Shown: piece after piece, positions 1-8,948 of the stretch
Position numbering within the stretch: position 1 is the stretch's first letter
Layout of the letters: every line of letters starts with the position of its first letter
Assembly: GCA_028280195.1 (NCBI GenBank)
Contig: JANQMH010000017.1
Span: 51,044-115,043 of the forward strand
DNA: 64,000 nucleotides
Source of the DNA: Exilibacterium sp.
Lineage (GTDB): Bacteria; Pseudomonadota; Gammaproteobacteria; Pseudomonadales; Cellvibrionaceae
Direction of reading: 5' to 3'
The notes under the pieces: model-generated
Database searches by the model: none
Seen by the model: the letters and a program-made list of their open reading frames with translations, nothing else
Told to the model about the DNA's origin: nothing
Made by a program: the position numbers and the translations under genes

Positions 1-1740
1 TAGAAATCTTGCAATCCAGCAAAATCTGAAGAATCGGAGTGAACTGCCGTACAGGCAGCTTAGAAAAGCGGAGAAAAGGATAAGAAACCAGATAAGTAGT
101 GAACTGCCGTACAGGCAGCTTAGAAAATGGCGTAGCAGTGTTGTGATAGCGTCTGAGAGTGAACTGCCGTACAGGCAGCTTAGAAATACCTAGTGGGTAC
201 CGTCTTTTTGTCCAGTGTGTGAACTGCCGTACAGGCAGCTTAGAAACAAGCAAAAGAACCTGGTGCATTTAGAAGGGTGTGAACTGCCGTACAGGCAGCT
301 TAGAAAAGTTGGCGTGTTGACTGTGTACAGTTAACTAGGTGAACTGCCGTACAGGCAGCTTAGAAAATGATTTCGCCGATATGAGCACCAGTCCACGGGT
401 GAACTGCCGTACAGGCAGCTTAGAAAACACATAACGATCGAAATTTTCTTTCTGATAAGTGAACTGCCGTACAGGCAGCTTAGAAAACAAAGAAAAAACC
501 GTGTTTATCAATAAGATTGTGAACTGCCGTACAGGCAGCTTAGAAAATGAAGGCGTTCCGGGCGGAGCTGGAAGCCTCGTGAACTGCCGTACAGGCAGCT
601 TAGAAATTCTGGCGAAGGCTCGACGCTGGACGAGTCGAGTGAACTGCCGTACAGGCAGCTTAGAAAACTTCCACCGGGCAGGTGACGCCACTCTCGCGGT
701 GAACTGCCGTACAGGCAGCTTAGAAACGCTAGGTTACGTAGAGCGAGGGACAGCGAGTGTGAACTGCCGTACAGGCAGCTTAGAAATACCCGTTGCAACA
801 TGTCGGCTCAAAGATGGAGTGAACTGCCGTACAGGCAGCTTAGAAACATGGCGATGCGCCGGAGCGTGTTTTCAGCCAGTGAACTGCCGTACAGGCAGCT
901 TAGAAATGTTCCGCTGGTACCTGATACCGAGGAATCGGGTGAACTGCCGTACAGGCAGCTTAGAAAATCATGGAGTCTGGCATAATGGCTGCCGCGTCGT
1001 GAACTGCCGTACAGGCAGCTTAGAAAAAATAATGCGCATTTTTCGTCGCGTCAATCGTGTGAACTGCCGTACAGGCAGCTTAGAAATGTTAGTGATGAGT
1101 ATTCCCCTTAGAGAGCTAGTGAACTGCCGTACAGGCAGCTTAGAAACAATCGGGTAAATTAGACATAGCATTTCTCCTGTGAACTGCCGTACAGGCAGCT
1201 TAGAAATTGCGGATGTTTGGGCTCTATTGCCTGATTACGTGAACTGCCGTACAGGCAGCTTAGAAACAATCGGGTAAATTAGACATAGCATTTCTCCTGT
1301 GAACTGCCGTACAGGCAGCTTAGAAAAGTGTCGCGCTGCTGGTGGCAGCTCCCGCCACGTGAACTGCCGTACAGGCAGCTTAGAAAAATAGCGGCAATCG
1401 CCGGCTATCGATTATGCGGTGAACTGCCGTACAGGCAGCTTAGAAAAATCCTCGGGGGTATTCATACAATAACAGATCGTGAACTGCCGTACAGGCAGCT
1501 TAGAAAACCACGCTGATTTGGCTGTGTGACCAGCCTTGGTGAACTGCCGTACAGGCAGCTTAGAAAAAGTTCATACAGGAAGGTGTTGCCCAGGGCTCGT
1601 GAACTGCCGTACAGGCAGCTTAGAAAATAATTATGAATGCTTGGAGCAGATTCCGCTAGTGAACTGCCGTACAGGCAGCTTAGAAAACTGTCTCGTAGTC
1701 GTAGTCGGTCTATGATGAGTGAACTACCGTACAGGAAAAA
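1..1740 (+). CRISPR. Type I-F CRISPR array, trailer end, 29 spacers
   Basis: The 28-bp repeat starts GTGAACTGCCGTACAGGCAG and ends CTTAGAAA. It recurs exactly every 60 bp from position 39 to 1659, giving 28 identical full copies; the last 6 bases of a further copy lie at 1-6. Every spacer is exactly 32 bp. The copy at 1719-1740 is degenerate (GTGAACTACCGTACAGG then A-rich), which marks the leader-distal end, so the leader lies left of the window. The CTGCC/GGCAG stem is the Cas6f (Csy4) hairpin typical of I-F repeats. No cas gene is in the window. One spacer occurs twice (1147-1178 and 1267-1298). Repeat uniformity suggests a maintained array. Confidence 0.98.
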
Positions 1741-1758
1741 TGGAAGCATTGCTGCCCT

Positions 1759-1795
1759 GTTATCTGTTATCGAATCGCCGAATTGTACAGATAAC
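1759..1795. other. Inverted repeat just beyond the I-F array
   Basis: GTTATCTGT (1759-1767) and ACAGATAAC (1787-1795) form a perfect 9-bp stem with a 19-nt loop, starting 18 bp after the last degenerate repeat. It could end the crRNA precursor transcript or the converging nrdJ transcript. There is no U-tract, so it is only a candidate. The rest of 1741-1934 shows nothing recognisable. Confidence 0.35.
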
Positions 1796-1934
1796 TAGGC
1801 TATAGATGTGCTCTCAACGAGCTTGTGGTTGAGCTTTATATCCTTTGCTTGTATCCCGTATATTTCTATGCCGTGTACTCGAAACATGCTACCGCTTTAG
1901 CTAACAACGTCTGGCTCCAGTGCCAAACTTGCTC

Positions 1935-2642
1935 TCACCCACACTTCGAATCCGAACAAGCCAAACAGGTATCGCAATTGTCCAGCCGAATTACCGCTTT
2001 CTCGTTGCATTTGCTACAAAACCGCGCTTCGGGCGGATAGGGCGATCCCTGAGCGGATTCCTGTATCCCTGCTTTGGCTTCATACTGGGCGCGCTTATCG
2101 GCGATTAACTTTTTCTGCTGCTCACTCAGCTCTTCATCCTGCAATAAGCCAATAAACTTGAGGTGCCTCTCGATGGCATCGCCAATCTCGGCAACCAGCG
2201 ACGGCATAAACTTGCCGCCTTTTTTGAAATAACCCCCTCGCGGATCGAAAACCGCCTTCAGCTCTTCCACCAGAAAAGTAACATCGCCGCCTTTGCGGAA
2301 TACCGCCGAGATAATTCTTGTCAGCGCCACGATCCACTGAAAATGATCCATATTCTTCGAGTTGATAAAAACCTCAAAAGGCCGGCGCAGCTCGTGTTCG
2401 GTGCCTTCGTTTAAAATCACATCGTTGATGGTGACATAAAGCGCATGCTCGGAAAGTGGCGTCTTGATCTTATAAGTGGCGCCCACCAGCATTTCCGGGC
2501 GCTGCAGCTTTTCATGCATTTGCACCACATTGGTAACTTCCCCCTCGGGCAAGGTCGCCTGTTTCCGTTGCTGCTGCTCCGGTTCCTGCTCGCTATTGAT
2601 GACGCTGTAGTCGACGATTTTCTTGTCAATTCTGACTGGCAT
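1935..2642 (-). CDS. nrdJb: NrdJb: small subunit of split B12-dependent ribonucleotide reductase
   Basis: This 235-residue protein matches the separate C-terminal part (TSCPD-type domain) of the split class II ribonucleotide reductase known from Pseudomonas aeruginosa. It starts 46 bp after the nrdJ stop, with a GAGGAA ribosome site. The C-terminal tail carries six cysteines (C209, C212, C223, C226, C229, C234) as CxxC-type pairs. In this family such tail cysteines are thought to pass electrons from thioredoxin to the catalytic subunit. The middle (about 60-170) is the conserved domain. It must act with NrdJ, since it lacks the catalytic barrel. The gene order nrdJ-nrdJb and tight spacing indicate one transcript. 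Confidence 0.93.
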   Translation of the reverse strand: MPVRIDKKIVDYSVINSEQEPEQQQRKQATLPEGEVTNVVQMHEKLQRPEMLVGATYKIKTPLSEHALYVTINDVILNEGTEHELRRPFEVFINSKNMDHFQWIVALTRIISAVFRKGGDVTFLVEELKAVFDPRGGYFKKGGKFMPSLVAEIGDAIERHLKFIGLLQDEELSEQQKKLIADKRAQYEAKAGIQESAQGSPYPPEARFCSKCNEKAVIRLDNCDTCLACSDSKCG

Positions 2643-2687
2643 ATACTGTTCCTCGGGAAAATGGCAGCCGTTGTGGCAGCAGCTTGT

Positions 2688-4835
2688 TTATAACTTTCCG
2701 TAGTAGCCTTCTTTAAGTGCATCGTAAAGGTTGGCGGCGGTATGGGTTTCGCCGTCGTACTCAACTTCCTCATTGCCTTTTAGCGCTACGTTGCTGCCGT
2801 CTTCCAGGGTGAATTGATAGGTGGTGTTTTCCAGGTCCTGTTCCTTGACCAGCACGCCTTGAAACGCCTCGGGATTAAAGCGGAAGGTAGTACAGCCCTT
2901 CAAGCCCTTGTCGTAGGCATAGAGGTAAATATTCTTGAAATCCTCATAGGCAAAATCGGTGGGAACATTGGCGGTTTTGGAGATGGAAGAGTCGATCCAT
3001 TTTTGTGCGGCGGCCTGCACGTCCACATGTTCTTTGGGAGTGATATCTTCAGCGGCAATGAAGTATTCCGGCAGCTGCCCCGCCAACTGTTCGGCATTGG
3101 CTTTGGGGTTGACCAGTTCGCGATAGGCCAGCAGTTCGAATGAATAGACATCGACCTTCTCCTTGGTCTTGCGCCCCTCGCGGATAATATTGCGCGAGTA
3201 CTGGTGCGCAAAACTGGGCTCGATGCCATTGCTGGCATTGTTGGCCAGCGACAGGGAAATGGTGCCGGTTGGCGCAATGGAGCTGTGATGGGTAAAGCGG
3301 GCGCCGGTTGCGGCCAGTTTCTCCACCAGTTCGGGCTCCACCTCGGCGATGCGCTGCATATAGCGGCTGTAGCGGGCATGCAGTACTTTGCCTTTTACTG
3401 AGTCGCCCACCTTGTAGCCGTCACGGATCATTTCGGGGCGCTTGCGCAGCATTTCCTCCGTTACCGCAAACTCCTGCTCCAGAATCGGCGCAGGGCCCTT
3501 TTCTCTGGCCAGGTTCAGAGCCTCGCGCCAGCCGCTGATCGCCATCTCGCGAGTCACCCGCTCGGTGAAGACCAGCGACTCGGGTGAGCCGTACTTCACG
3601 CCCAGCATAGTGGTGGCCGAACCCAGTCCCAGGTACCCCATACCGTGGCGGCGTTTGCTGGTGATTTCGTCGCGCTGCTGCGCCAGTGGCAGGCCGTTGA
3701 TCTCGACTACATTGTCCAGCATACGGGTAAAGATAGCGACGACCTTGTTGAACTGTTCCCAATCAAACCACGCCTTGTCGGTAAACGGCTGGTGAACGAA
3801 TTTAGTCAAGTTGATCGAGCCGAGCAGACAGGAGCCGTAGGGCGGCAGGGGCTGCTCGCCGCAGGGGTTGGTTGCGCGAATGTCTTCGCAGAACCAGTTG
3901 TTGTTCATTTCGTTGACTTTGTCGATCAGGATAAAACCCGGTTCTGCGTAGTCGTAGGTGGAGGCCATGATCATATCCCACAGGCGCCGGGCGCGAATGG
4001 TCTTGTAGATGCGGCAGGCCACCGCACCGGACTCGTTGCTGATATAGTGCCCTTTTACCGGCGATTCGCGCCACACCACCTGCTCGGTATCCTGCAGATC
4101 GATACCGTCGGTTTCCACCTCCTGTTCGGTAAGCGGAAAAGTGAGTGACCACTGGCCATCGTTTTTCACCGCCTGCATAAATTCCGCGGTAATCAGCAGT
4201 GACAGGTTGAACTGCCGCAGGCGGCCGTCCTCGCGCTTGGCGCGGATAAATTCCATCACATCGGGGTGGCTCACATCAAACGTGGCCATCTGCGCGCCGC
4301 GCCTGCCGCCCGCCGATGAAACGGTAAAGCAGATTTTGTCGTAGATATCCATAAACGACAGGGGTCCGGATGTGCGGGCACCGGCGCCGGATACATACGC
4401 GCCGCGCGGGCGCAGCGTAGAAAACTCATAGCCGATGCCGCAGCCGGCTTTGAGGGTCAGCCCGGCTTCGTGGGCTTTGCCGAGAATATCGTCCATGGAA
4501 TCGGCGATGGTGCCCGATACTGTGCAGTTGATGGTCGAGGTGGCCGGTTTGTATTCCCGGGCGCCGGCATTGGAGATAATGCGCCCGGCCGGAATGGCGC
4601 CATTGCGCAGGGCCCAGAGAAAACGCTGGCTCCAGGTCTCTTGCAATTCGGGAGTCGACTCGACCCTGGCCAGAGCACTGGCCACACGCTGGTAAGTACT
4701 GTCGATATGCTGATCGACAGTTTCCCCCTGTTTATTCTTGAGGCGGTATTTCTTGTCCCAGATATCTTCTGAAGCGGGCTGCAGGGGAATTTCGGCAACG
4801 GGATTTTTCACAACTTTGAGCTGTGCGGACTTCAT
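2688..4835 (-). CDS. nrdJ: NrdJ: adenosylcobalamin-dependent ribonucleotide reductase, catalytic subunit
   Basis: The 715-residue catalytic subunit of class II ribonucleotide reductase makes deoxyribonucleotides with a B12-derived thiyl radical and needs neither oxygen nor a diiron partner. The active-site residues are visible. C325 in NPCGEQ (323-328) is the thiyl cysteine and E327 the acid; C104 (STINCTV) and C336 (YGSC) form the redox pair. The 11-residue step from C325 to C336 equals that between C408 and C419 of the Lactobacillus leichmannii enzyme. Length fits Pseudomonas NrdJa, about 730 residues. The N-terminal 20 residues are a short leader before the conserved core. Regulation by NrdR and by an Fnr/Anr-type factor is suggested by sites upstream. 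Confidence 0.96.
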   Translation of the reverse strand: MKSAQLKVVKNPVAEIPLQPASEDIWDKKYRLKNKQGETVDQHIDSTYQRVASALARVESTPELQETWSQRFLWALRNGAIPAGRIISNAGAREYKPATSTINCTVSGTIADSMDDILGKAHEAGLTLKAGCGIGYEFSTLRPRGAYVSGAGARTSGPLSFMDIYDKICFTVSSAGGRRGAQMATFDVSHPDVMEFIRAKREDGRLRQFNLSLLITAEFMQAVKNDGQWSLTFPLTEQEVETDGIDLQDTEQVVWRESPVKGHYISNESGAVACRIYKTIRARRLWDMIMASTYDYAEPGFILIDKVNEMNNNWFCEDIRATNPCGEQPLPPYGSCLLGSINLTKFVHQPFTDKAWFDWEQFNKVVAIFTRMLDNVVEINGLPLAQQRDEITSKRRHGMGYLGLGSATTMLGVKYGSPESLVFTERVTREMAISGWREALNLAREKGPAPILEQEFAVTEEMLRKRPEMIRDGYKVGDSVKGKVLHARYSRYMQRIAEVEPELVEKLAATGARFTHHSSIAPTGTISLSLANNASNGIEPSFAHQYSRNIIREGRKTKEKVDVYSFELLAYRELVNPKANAEQLAGQLPEYFIAAEDITPKEHVDVQAAAQKWIDSSISKTANVPTDFAYEDFKNIYLYAYDKGLKGCTTFRFNPEAFQGVLVKEQDLENTTYQFTLEDGSNVALKGNEEVEYDGETHTAANLYDALKEGYYGKL

Positions 4836-4897
4836 TCAACTGGCTCCATTTGCTGACAGAGGTTGGTAGTATCGGCTGTAGACCCGGACAAGAGGAA

Positions 4898-4913
4898 ACA
4901 CAATATATAGTAT
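4898..4913. promoter_or_regulatory. NrdR box upstream of nrdJ
   Basis: ACACAATATATAGTAT matches the NrdR-box consensus acaCwAtATaTwGtgt at 15 of 16 positions and lies 62 bp upstream of the nrdJ start. NrdR is the general repressor of ribonucleotide reductase genes and senses dNTP/ATP. The match is seen directly; function is inferred from family knowledge. Confidence 0.8.
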
Positions 4914-4939
4914 GCGGATATAAAACACCATGCTGGTGA

Positions 4940-4953
4940 TTGAGCCAGATCAA
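4940..4953. promoter_or_regulatory. Fnr/Anr-like site upstream of nrdJ
   Basis: TTGAGCCAGATCAA matches the Fnr/Anr consensus TTGAT-N4-ATCAA at 9 of 10 fixed positions, about 110 bp upstream of nrdJ and close to the NrdR box. Oxygen-dependent control of a B12-dependent reductase would make sense, because class II enzymes work without oxygen. Confidence 0.6.
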
Positions 4954-5061
4954 GTAAATACAGATAATAAAAGTTAAATAAAAACAATGAGTTATATGTG
5001 TCGATAGATGGTGTTAGTCCATGGGATGTAGATCGAGCAGGCATATGTATCGATTTGTACA

Positions 5062-5077
5062 CCACAATATGTAGTGG
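5062..5077. promoter_or_regulatory. Second, weaker NrdR-box-like palindrome
   Basis: CCACAATATGTAGTGG fits the NrdR consensus at 13 of 16 positions. It is 164 bp from the first box, whereas paired NrdR boxes usually lie about three helical turns apart, so joint action is uncertain. It could be a chance AT-rich palindrome. Confidence 0.4.
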
Positions 5078-5330
5078 TCCCTAAACCCAGTGCTTATATG
5101 AAACTAAAGATGTATTAGTGCTGGAGTATTGCCGGGTCTCGGATAAAACGGCTATGGACGGCATTCGATAGGTAGATCTCGTACTGCTGATTGAGTATTG
5201 CCCAGTTGCTCCCAGGCGTATGGGTAAACCGGTAGTTGCCTACTGATTAGCTGGAGCCTTTATTGGCCTCCACTTGTTGGTAGAATTTATACCGAAGAAG
5301 TTTTTCTTTAAAATCAATGATATAAATTTG

Positions 5331-5602
5331 GTGTTCCCCACGGGTGTGGGGATAAACCGTAGACGTTTCCTCTAGCATTTTTTCTATGTCTGTGTTCCCC
5401 ACGGGTGTGGGGATGAACCGGTCCTCATGGGCGGGAAAGGCCATCAGGGCCTGTGTTCCCCACAGGCGTGGGGATGAACCGGCCTCGATCTCTTTCCGGG
5501 TCAGAGCGTTGACGTGTTCCCCACTGGTGTGGGGATGAACCAGTCGACGTTGAAAATATAAAGGATCAGCAATTATGTCCCCACGAACGTGAAGACACTC
5601 CA
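5331..5602 (+). CRISPR. Decayed type I-E CRISPR array, 4 repeats plus degenerate fifth
   Basis: Repeats of 29 bp (GTGTTCCCCACGGGTGTGGG, then GATGAACCG) lie at 5331-5359, 5392-5420, 5453-5481 and 5514-5542, with four 32-bp spacers, the last at 5543-5574. A worn copy follows at about 5575-5602. The repeats differ from each other: ATAAACC in the first, CACAGGCG in the third, CACTGG and a final CA in the fourth. This is the I-E class repeat. Possible further worn repeats lie before it (5204-5231 ending GGGTAAACCG, and about 5264-5293 ending TTATACCG), so no clean leader is seen. No I-E cas gene is in the window. It is probably a relic. Confidence 0.93.
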
Positions 5603-6250
5603 CCTGTTGGGAAAGCACTAAGCCGCCAAAAATAATCCCAGCATATCAGGCGCTTAGTAAAAATGACGACTCGACTATCCACCCCTTGAACCCAGGAAAA
5701 AACCATAGCCGCAAGATAGCCACTAAAGCCGAAACTGGCGCCTCAGTCTCCTTTTGCACCGATATCCGCACAATGCTGTAATAATCTGGTAATAAAAACC
5801 CGCCGGCAAAATAACTGCATCGACTGCCATTACCCGCCTGTACGGAAATAGCCTCTCCAGGCTGCCAATTCCCCATTGACAACCGGCCCAATCTCTAGAT
5901 AATCAAATAAGCTATTCGGCTTCTAGGAATTTTACAGTTGGGCCAACGGTATATACCTGTTGCAGGTGCCGTCGGTCCCGGGCGTGGCAGCTTCTCGACA
6001 AGCTCGGCTCTGTGCGCTCCGGGTATCCGCGGTGGCCTCGAAGGTGGTCTTGAGAGAGTGCTCGGTGAGTCCCGGCGACTTGGTGGGTAGTCTTGAATAT
6101 ACGATGACTATGCTAGCTTCTGCTTTTTGCTCTTCCTTCCCTAAACCTTCAATTGTGTTCTGTTTTTTTAGCTGCTGCTTTTTTCATAAGGATGTCTAGT
6201 TGACATCTGCCTCGGGGTTTTGCGTTAACCATTGTCGGGAGTACCGCAGT
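5603..6250. other. Intergenic region without recognised gene
   Basis: Between the I-E relic and the PhoH gene there is no convincing reading frame. Short frames on both strands (for example 5646-5891 minus and 5960-6199 plus) lack ribosome sites and recognisable protein features. A small perfect inverted repeat, GATGTC/GACATC, lies at 6191-6207, 44 bp before the PhoH start, and could be an operator. Confidence 0.5.
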
Positions 6251-7636
6251 ATGGAAAAAATCTATGTGCTGGATACCAATGTCCTGCTACATGACCCACT
6301 CGCCCTAAAGTCTTTTGCCGAACACCGGGTGGTTTTGCCCATGACGGTGCTGGAGGAGCTGGATGTGATCAAGGACCGGCGCGATAAGGATGTCAGCCGG
6401 GAGGCGCGGATAGCGATCCAGTCGATCGACAGTATTCTCAGCGATGCCAAACCCAGGGAGATTCAGGAAGGCGTGCCAATGCCGTGCAACGGCCTGCAGG
6501 AAGAGGCCGGTACACTGGCGATTTTCCAGGACCAGCGAATCAACGATGACGATAATATCCCCTATCTCAACGGCACCCAGGCGCAGGCCAATGACAACCG
6601 CATTATCAATGTGGCGCTGAACTTACAGGCCAAGTTTCCGGATGCTTTCGTGTGCCTGGTCACCAAAGATATCAATATGCGCCTGAAGGCCAAGGGTTCG
6701 GGCCTGGAGCATGTGGAGGATTACCGCAACGACCGCGTGCTTGACGATCTGGATCTGCTGGCCAAGGGTTATGAGTATACGCCGGGGGCCTTCTGGGAGC
6801 GTGTGGAAAAGGTAAAGACCGAAACCCACGGCCGCACTACCATCCACATTGTCGCGCGCGAAACCCTGCCCAACGCATACCCGCAGATGTTTGTGATCGA
6901 CGATACCGAGTTTATCGGTTTTGTCATCTCGGTAGATGAAGAGTATGTGCGCCTGCTGGATATGAATCGCGCCGGCCTGATGCACCAGGCGTTCTGGGGC
7001 ATCAAGCCGCGCAACCTGGAGCAGGCGATGGCGTTTTTTGTGCTGCAGTACCAGGATTCGGATATGACGGTGATGACCGGCCCCGCCGGTTCCGGTAAAA
7101 CCCTGCTGGCGCTGGCCTATGGCCTGCATGTGATCATGGAGGAAAAGCGCTATAACAAGCTGATTGTGGCCCGCTCAACGCCGCCGATCGCCGAGGATAT
7201 CGGTTTTCTGCCGGGCACCGAGGAGGAAAAGATGGCGCCGTGGCTGGCCGCCTTCGAGGACAACCTGGAGGTATTGCACGGTGCCGACGAACACAGCTTC
7301 AGCAGTATCGACTATGTCAAAGAGCGGGCCAATATCCAGTTTAAATCGCTGAACTTCATGCGCGGCCGTTCGTTTAACAATGCCTATATCATTATCGATG
7401 AAAGCCAGGGGCTGACACAGTTCCAGCTGAAGTCGATCATTACCCGCGTCGGCCAGAATTCGAAAATTGTGGTGTTGGGCAATCTGGCGCAGATCGATAA
7501 TAAATATATCACGCCGCTGACATCGGGCCTGACCTATCTGGTGGAAAAGGTGAAAGGCTTCGACTACGCCAGCATCATGCATGTCAACGGCATCGAGCGC
7601 AGCCGCCTGGCCGAGTTTGCCGAGGACAATCTGTAG
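6251..7636 (+). CDS. PIN-PhoH fusion ATPase (PhoH2-type)
   Basis: This 461-residue protein joins an N-terminal PIN nuclease domain (about 1-150, beginning IYVLDTNVLLHDP with its acidic metal ligand) to a C-terminal PhoH ATPase. The Walker A motif GPAGSGKT lies near residue 276 and the Walker B motif YIIIDES near 378. PhoH2 proteins act as RNA-unwinding nucleases in characterised cases. Both active sites look intact. The start at 6251 is chosen because GGGAG lies 10 bp before it and the PIN fold begins at once; an upstream in-frame extension from 6200 has no homology-like content. It converges with glpQ, leaving 12 bp between stops. Confidence 0.93.
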   Translation: MEKIYVLDTNVLLHDPLALKSFAEHRVVLPMTVLEELDVIKDRRDKDVSREARIAIQSIDSILSDAKPREIQEGVPMPCNGLQEEAGTLAIFQDQRINDDDNIPYLNGTQAQANDNRIINVALNLQAKFPDAFVCLVTKDINMRLKAKGSGLEHVEDYRNDRVLDDLDLLAKGYEYTPGAFWERVEKVKTETHGRTTIHIVARETLPNAYPQMFVIDDTEFIGFVISVDEEYVRLLDMNRAGLMHQAFWGIKPRNLEQAMAFFVLQYQDSDMTVMTGPAGSGKTLLALAYGLHVIMEEKRYNKLIVARSTPPIAEDIGFLPGTEEEKMAPWLAAFEDNLEVLHGADEHSFSSIDYVKERANIQFKSLNFMRGRSFNNAYIIIDESQGLTQFQLKSIITRVGQNSKIVVLGNLAQIDNKYITPLTSGLTYLVEKVKGFDYASIMHVNGIERSRLAEFAEDNL

Positions 7637-7648
7637 TGCCCGCCCGGG

Positions 7649-8671
7649 TCAGTTAGCCGGGGCGCGCAGAAAGTTTACCGCCCGGTCGGGGAAGTCGGTA
7701 AATATGCCGTCGACGCCGACCTGCTGCAAAAAGATACCCAGCAACTGTTCAAAGCTGGCAATGTTTTCCGGCAACTGGTCGGCGCGAAACGTATAGGGAT
7801 GGACTACCAGCCCCAGGGCGTGGGCCTGTTTTACCAGGTCGGTCTGCACCAGCCTGCCCTGCTGGTCCACGCCGCGCACCACCTGCGGCATCCACGGGCC
7901 GATACCGTCGGCGTAGCCGGCGATTTCCAGCAGCCCCTTTGCCGTTACCAGGTGGGCGAAATCGGTCTGGTTATAAGGGTCTTTAAAGCGCGGGTCGATC
8001 AGCAGCTGCACCAGCTTCAAGCGGCTTTTAAGCTGCCAGCGAATGCGTTTCAGCTCGGCGGCGTCGAAGCACTGCAGGTAGATGCGGCTGTTCTTGTCGT
8101 TATACCCGTAGCGTGAAAGCACCTTCAGAACGATTTTACTGATATCGCGGCCCTGGCTGCGGTGCCAGGCGGGGTGTTTGATTTCCGGGTAAATGCCCAC
8201 CTGCCTGCCGGTGGAGCGGTTCAGCCCCTGTATCAGTTCAATGGCCTCGGCCAGGGTGGCGATATTGAAGTGGGCTTTACCGGCGGGGAAGCGGCCCGGG
8301 TAAACCCGCCTGCCGTTGTCGATATTGATTCTCTCATTGACATGCAGCTGGCGGATCTCCGCCAGGGTGAAGTCCAGGGCGTAAAAGCGCCCGTCGTCGC
8401 GGGCGCGATCGGGAAATTTCTCTTTCACATCGGTCACTGTATCGAGATGGATGTCATGGCTGACAATGGGCACATTGTCCCGGGTCAGCACGATATCCTG
8501 CTCGATATAGTCGGCGCCCATACCGTAGGCCAGGGCTTTGGCCTCCAGCGTGTGTTCGGGCAGGTAACCGGAGGCGCCGCGGTGGGCGATAACGAGCTTG
8601 TCTGTCTGTGTATGAGCGAGGGCGGCGCTGAGACAGAGCCCGGCGACAAGGAGGCTGACCACTTTTTTCAT
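7649..8671 (-). CDS. glpQ: Periplasmic glycerophosphodiester phosphodiesterase
   Basis: This 340-residue GlpQ-like enzyme hydrolyses glycerophosphodiesters to sn-glycerol-3-phosphate and an alcohol in the periplasm. The start MKKVVSLLVAGLCLSAALA gives a clean signal peptide; a longer frame back to 8761 would place 30 odd residues before it. The catalytic signature IAHRGASGYLPEHT follows the signal peptide, then YIEQDIVLTRDNVPIVSHD with the metal-binding Glu and Asp and the second catalytic His. Length fits the periplasmic GlpQ branch. It appears to be a single-gene unit with a palindromic repeat element just upstream. Confidence 0.93.
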   Translation of the reverse strand: MKKVVSLLVAGLCLSAALAHTQTDKLVIAHRGASGYLPEHTLEAKALAYGMGADYIEQDIVLTRDNVPIVSHDIHLDTVTDVKEKFPDRARDDGRFYALDFTLAEIRQLHVNERINIDNGRRVYPGRFPAGKAHFNIATLAEAIELIQGLNRSTGRQVGIYPEIKHPAWHRSQGRDISKIVLKVLSRYGYNDKNSRIYLQCFDAAELKRIRWQLKSRLKLVQLLIDPRFKDPYNQTDFAHLVTAKGLLEIAGYADGIGPWMPQVVRGVDQQGRLVQTDLVKQAHALGLVVHPYTFRADQLPENIASFEQLLGIFLQQVGVDGIFTDFPDRAVNFLRAPAN

Positions 8672-8746
8672 GGGGTTTCTCGGGCTGATAACGGGTTTGC
8701 TGGCAACGGGTACTGACCACCGGGTGGCCGGTATAGCAGATTGTAC

Positions 8747-8834
8747 TAGAAGCTGTTTCATAACTCTCGGCCGTAGCGAGGCGAGTGATAAACAGTGCCG
8801 CCGCAGTAGGTCGAGAGTTATGAAACAGCTCCTA
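8747..8834. repeat. Palindromic intergenic repeat element, copy 1
   Basis: Two 26-bp arms (8747-8772 and 8809-8834) are inverted repeats with two mismatches; the central 19 bp, from AGCTGTTTCATAACTCTCG, is perfect. The 36-bp loop is GC-rich. A 23-bp stretch at 8808-8830 recurs exactly at 51354-51376, again as part of a palindrome. It looks like a dispersed REP/MITE-like element between glpQ and the next operon. Confidence 0.8.
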
Positions 8835-8948
8835 AATATAAAAGCGTATCTGCAAGTGCTTCCTGCCCTTATCCGCAGGCCGGTGCCCGATAATCCCGGC
8901 CCCGCCCCTGCCGCCGCAGAGACAGGGGGCTGGTGGCGTAACTGTCAC

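Noticed and set aside
335..1749. Open reading frames up to 232 codons across the I-F array on both strands
   Set aside because: They translate the 60-bp repeat-spacer period (recurring VNCRTGSLE or FSKLPVRQFT) and are not genes.
4836..5330. Cobalamin riboswitch before nrdJ
   Set aside because: I saw no B12-box-like conserved core; the visible signals are NrdR and Fnr-like sites.
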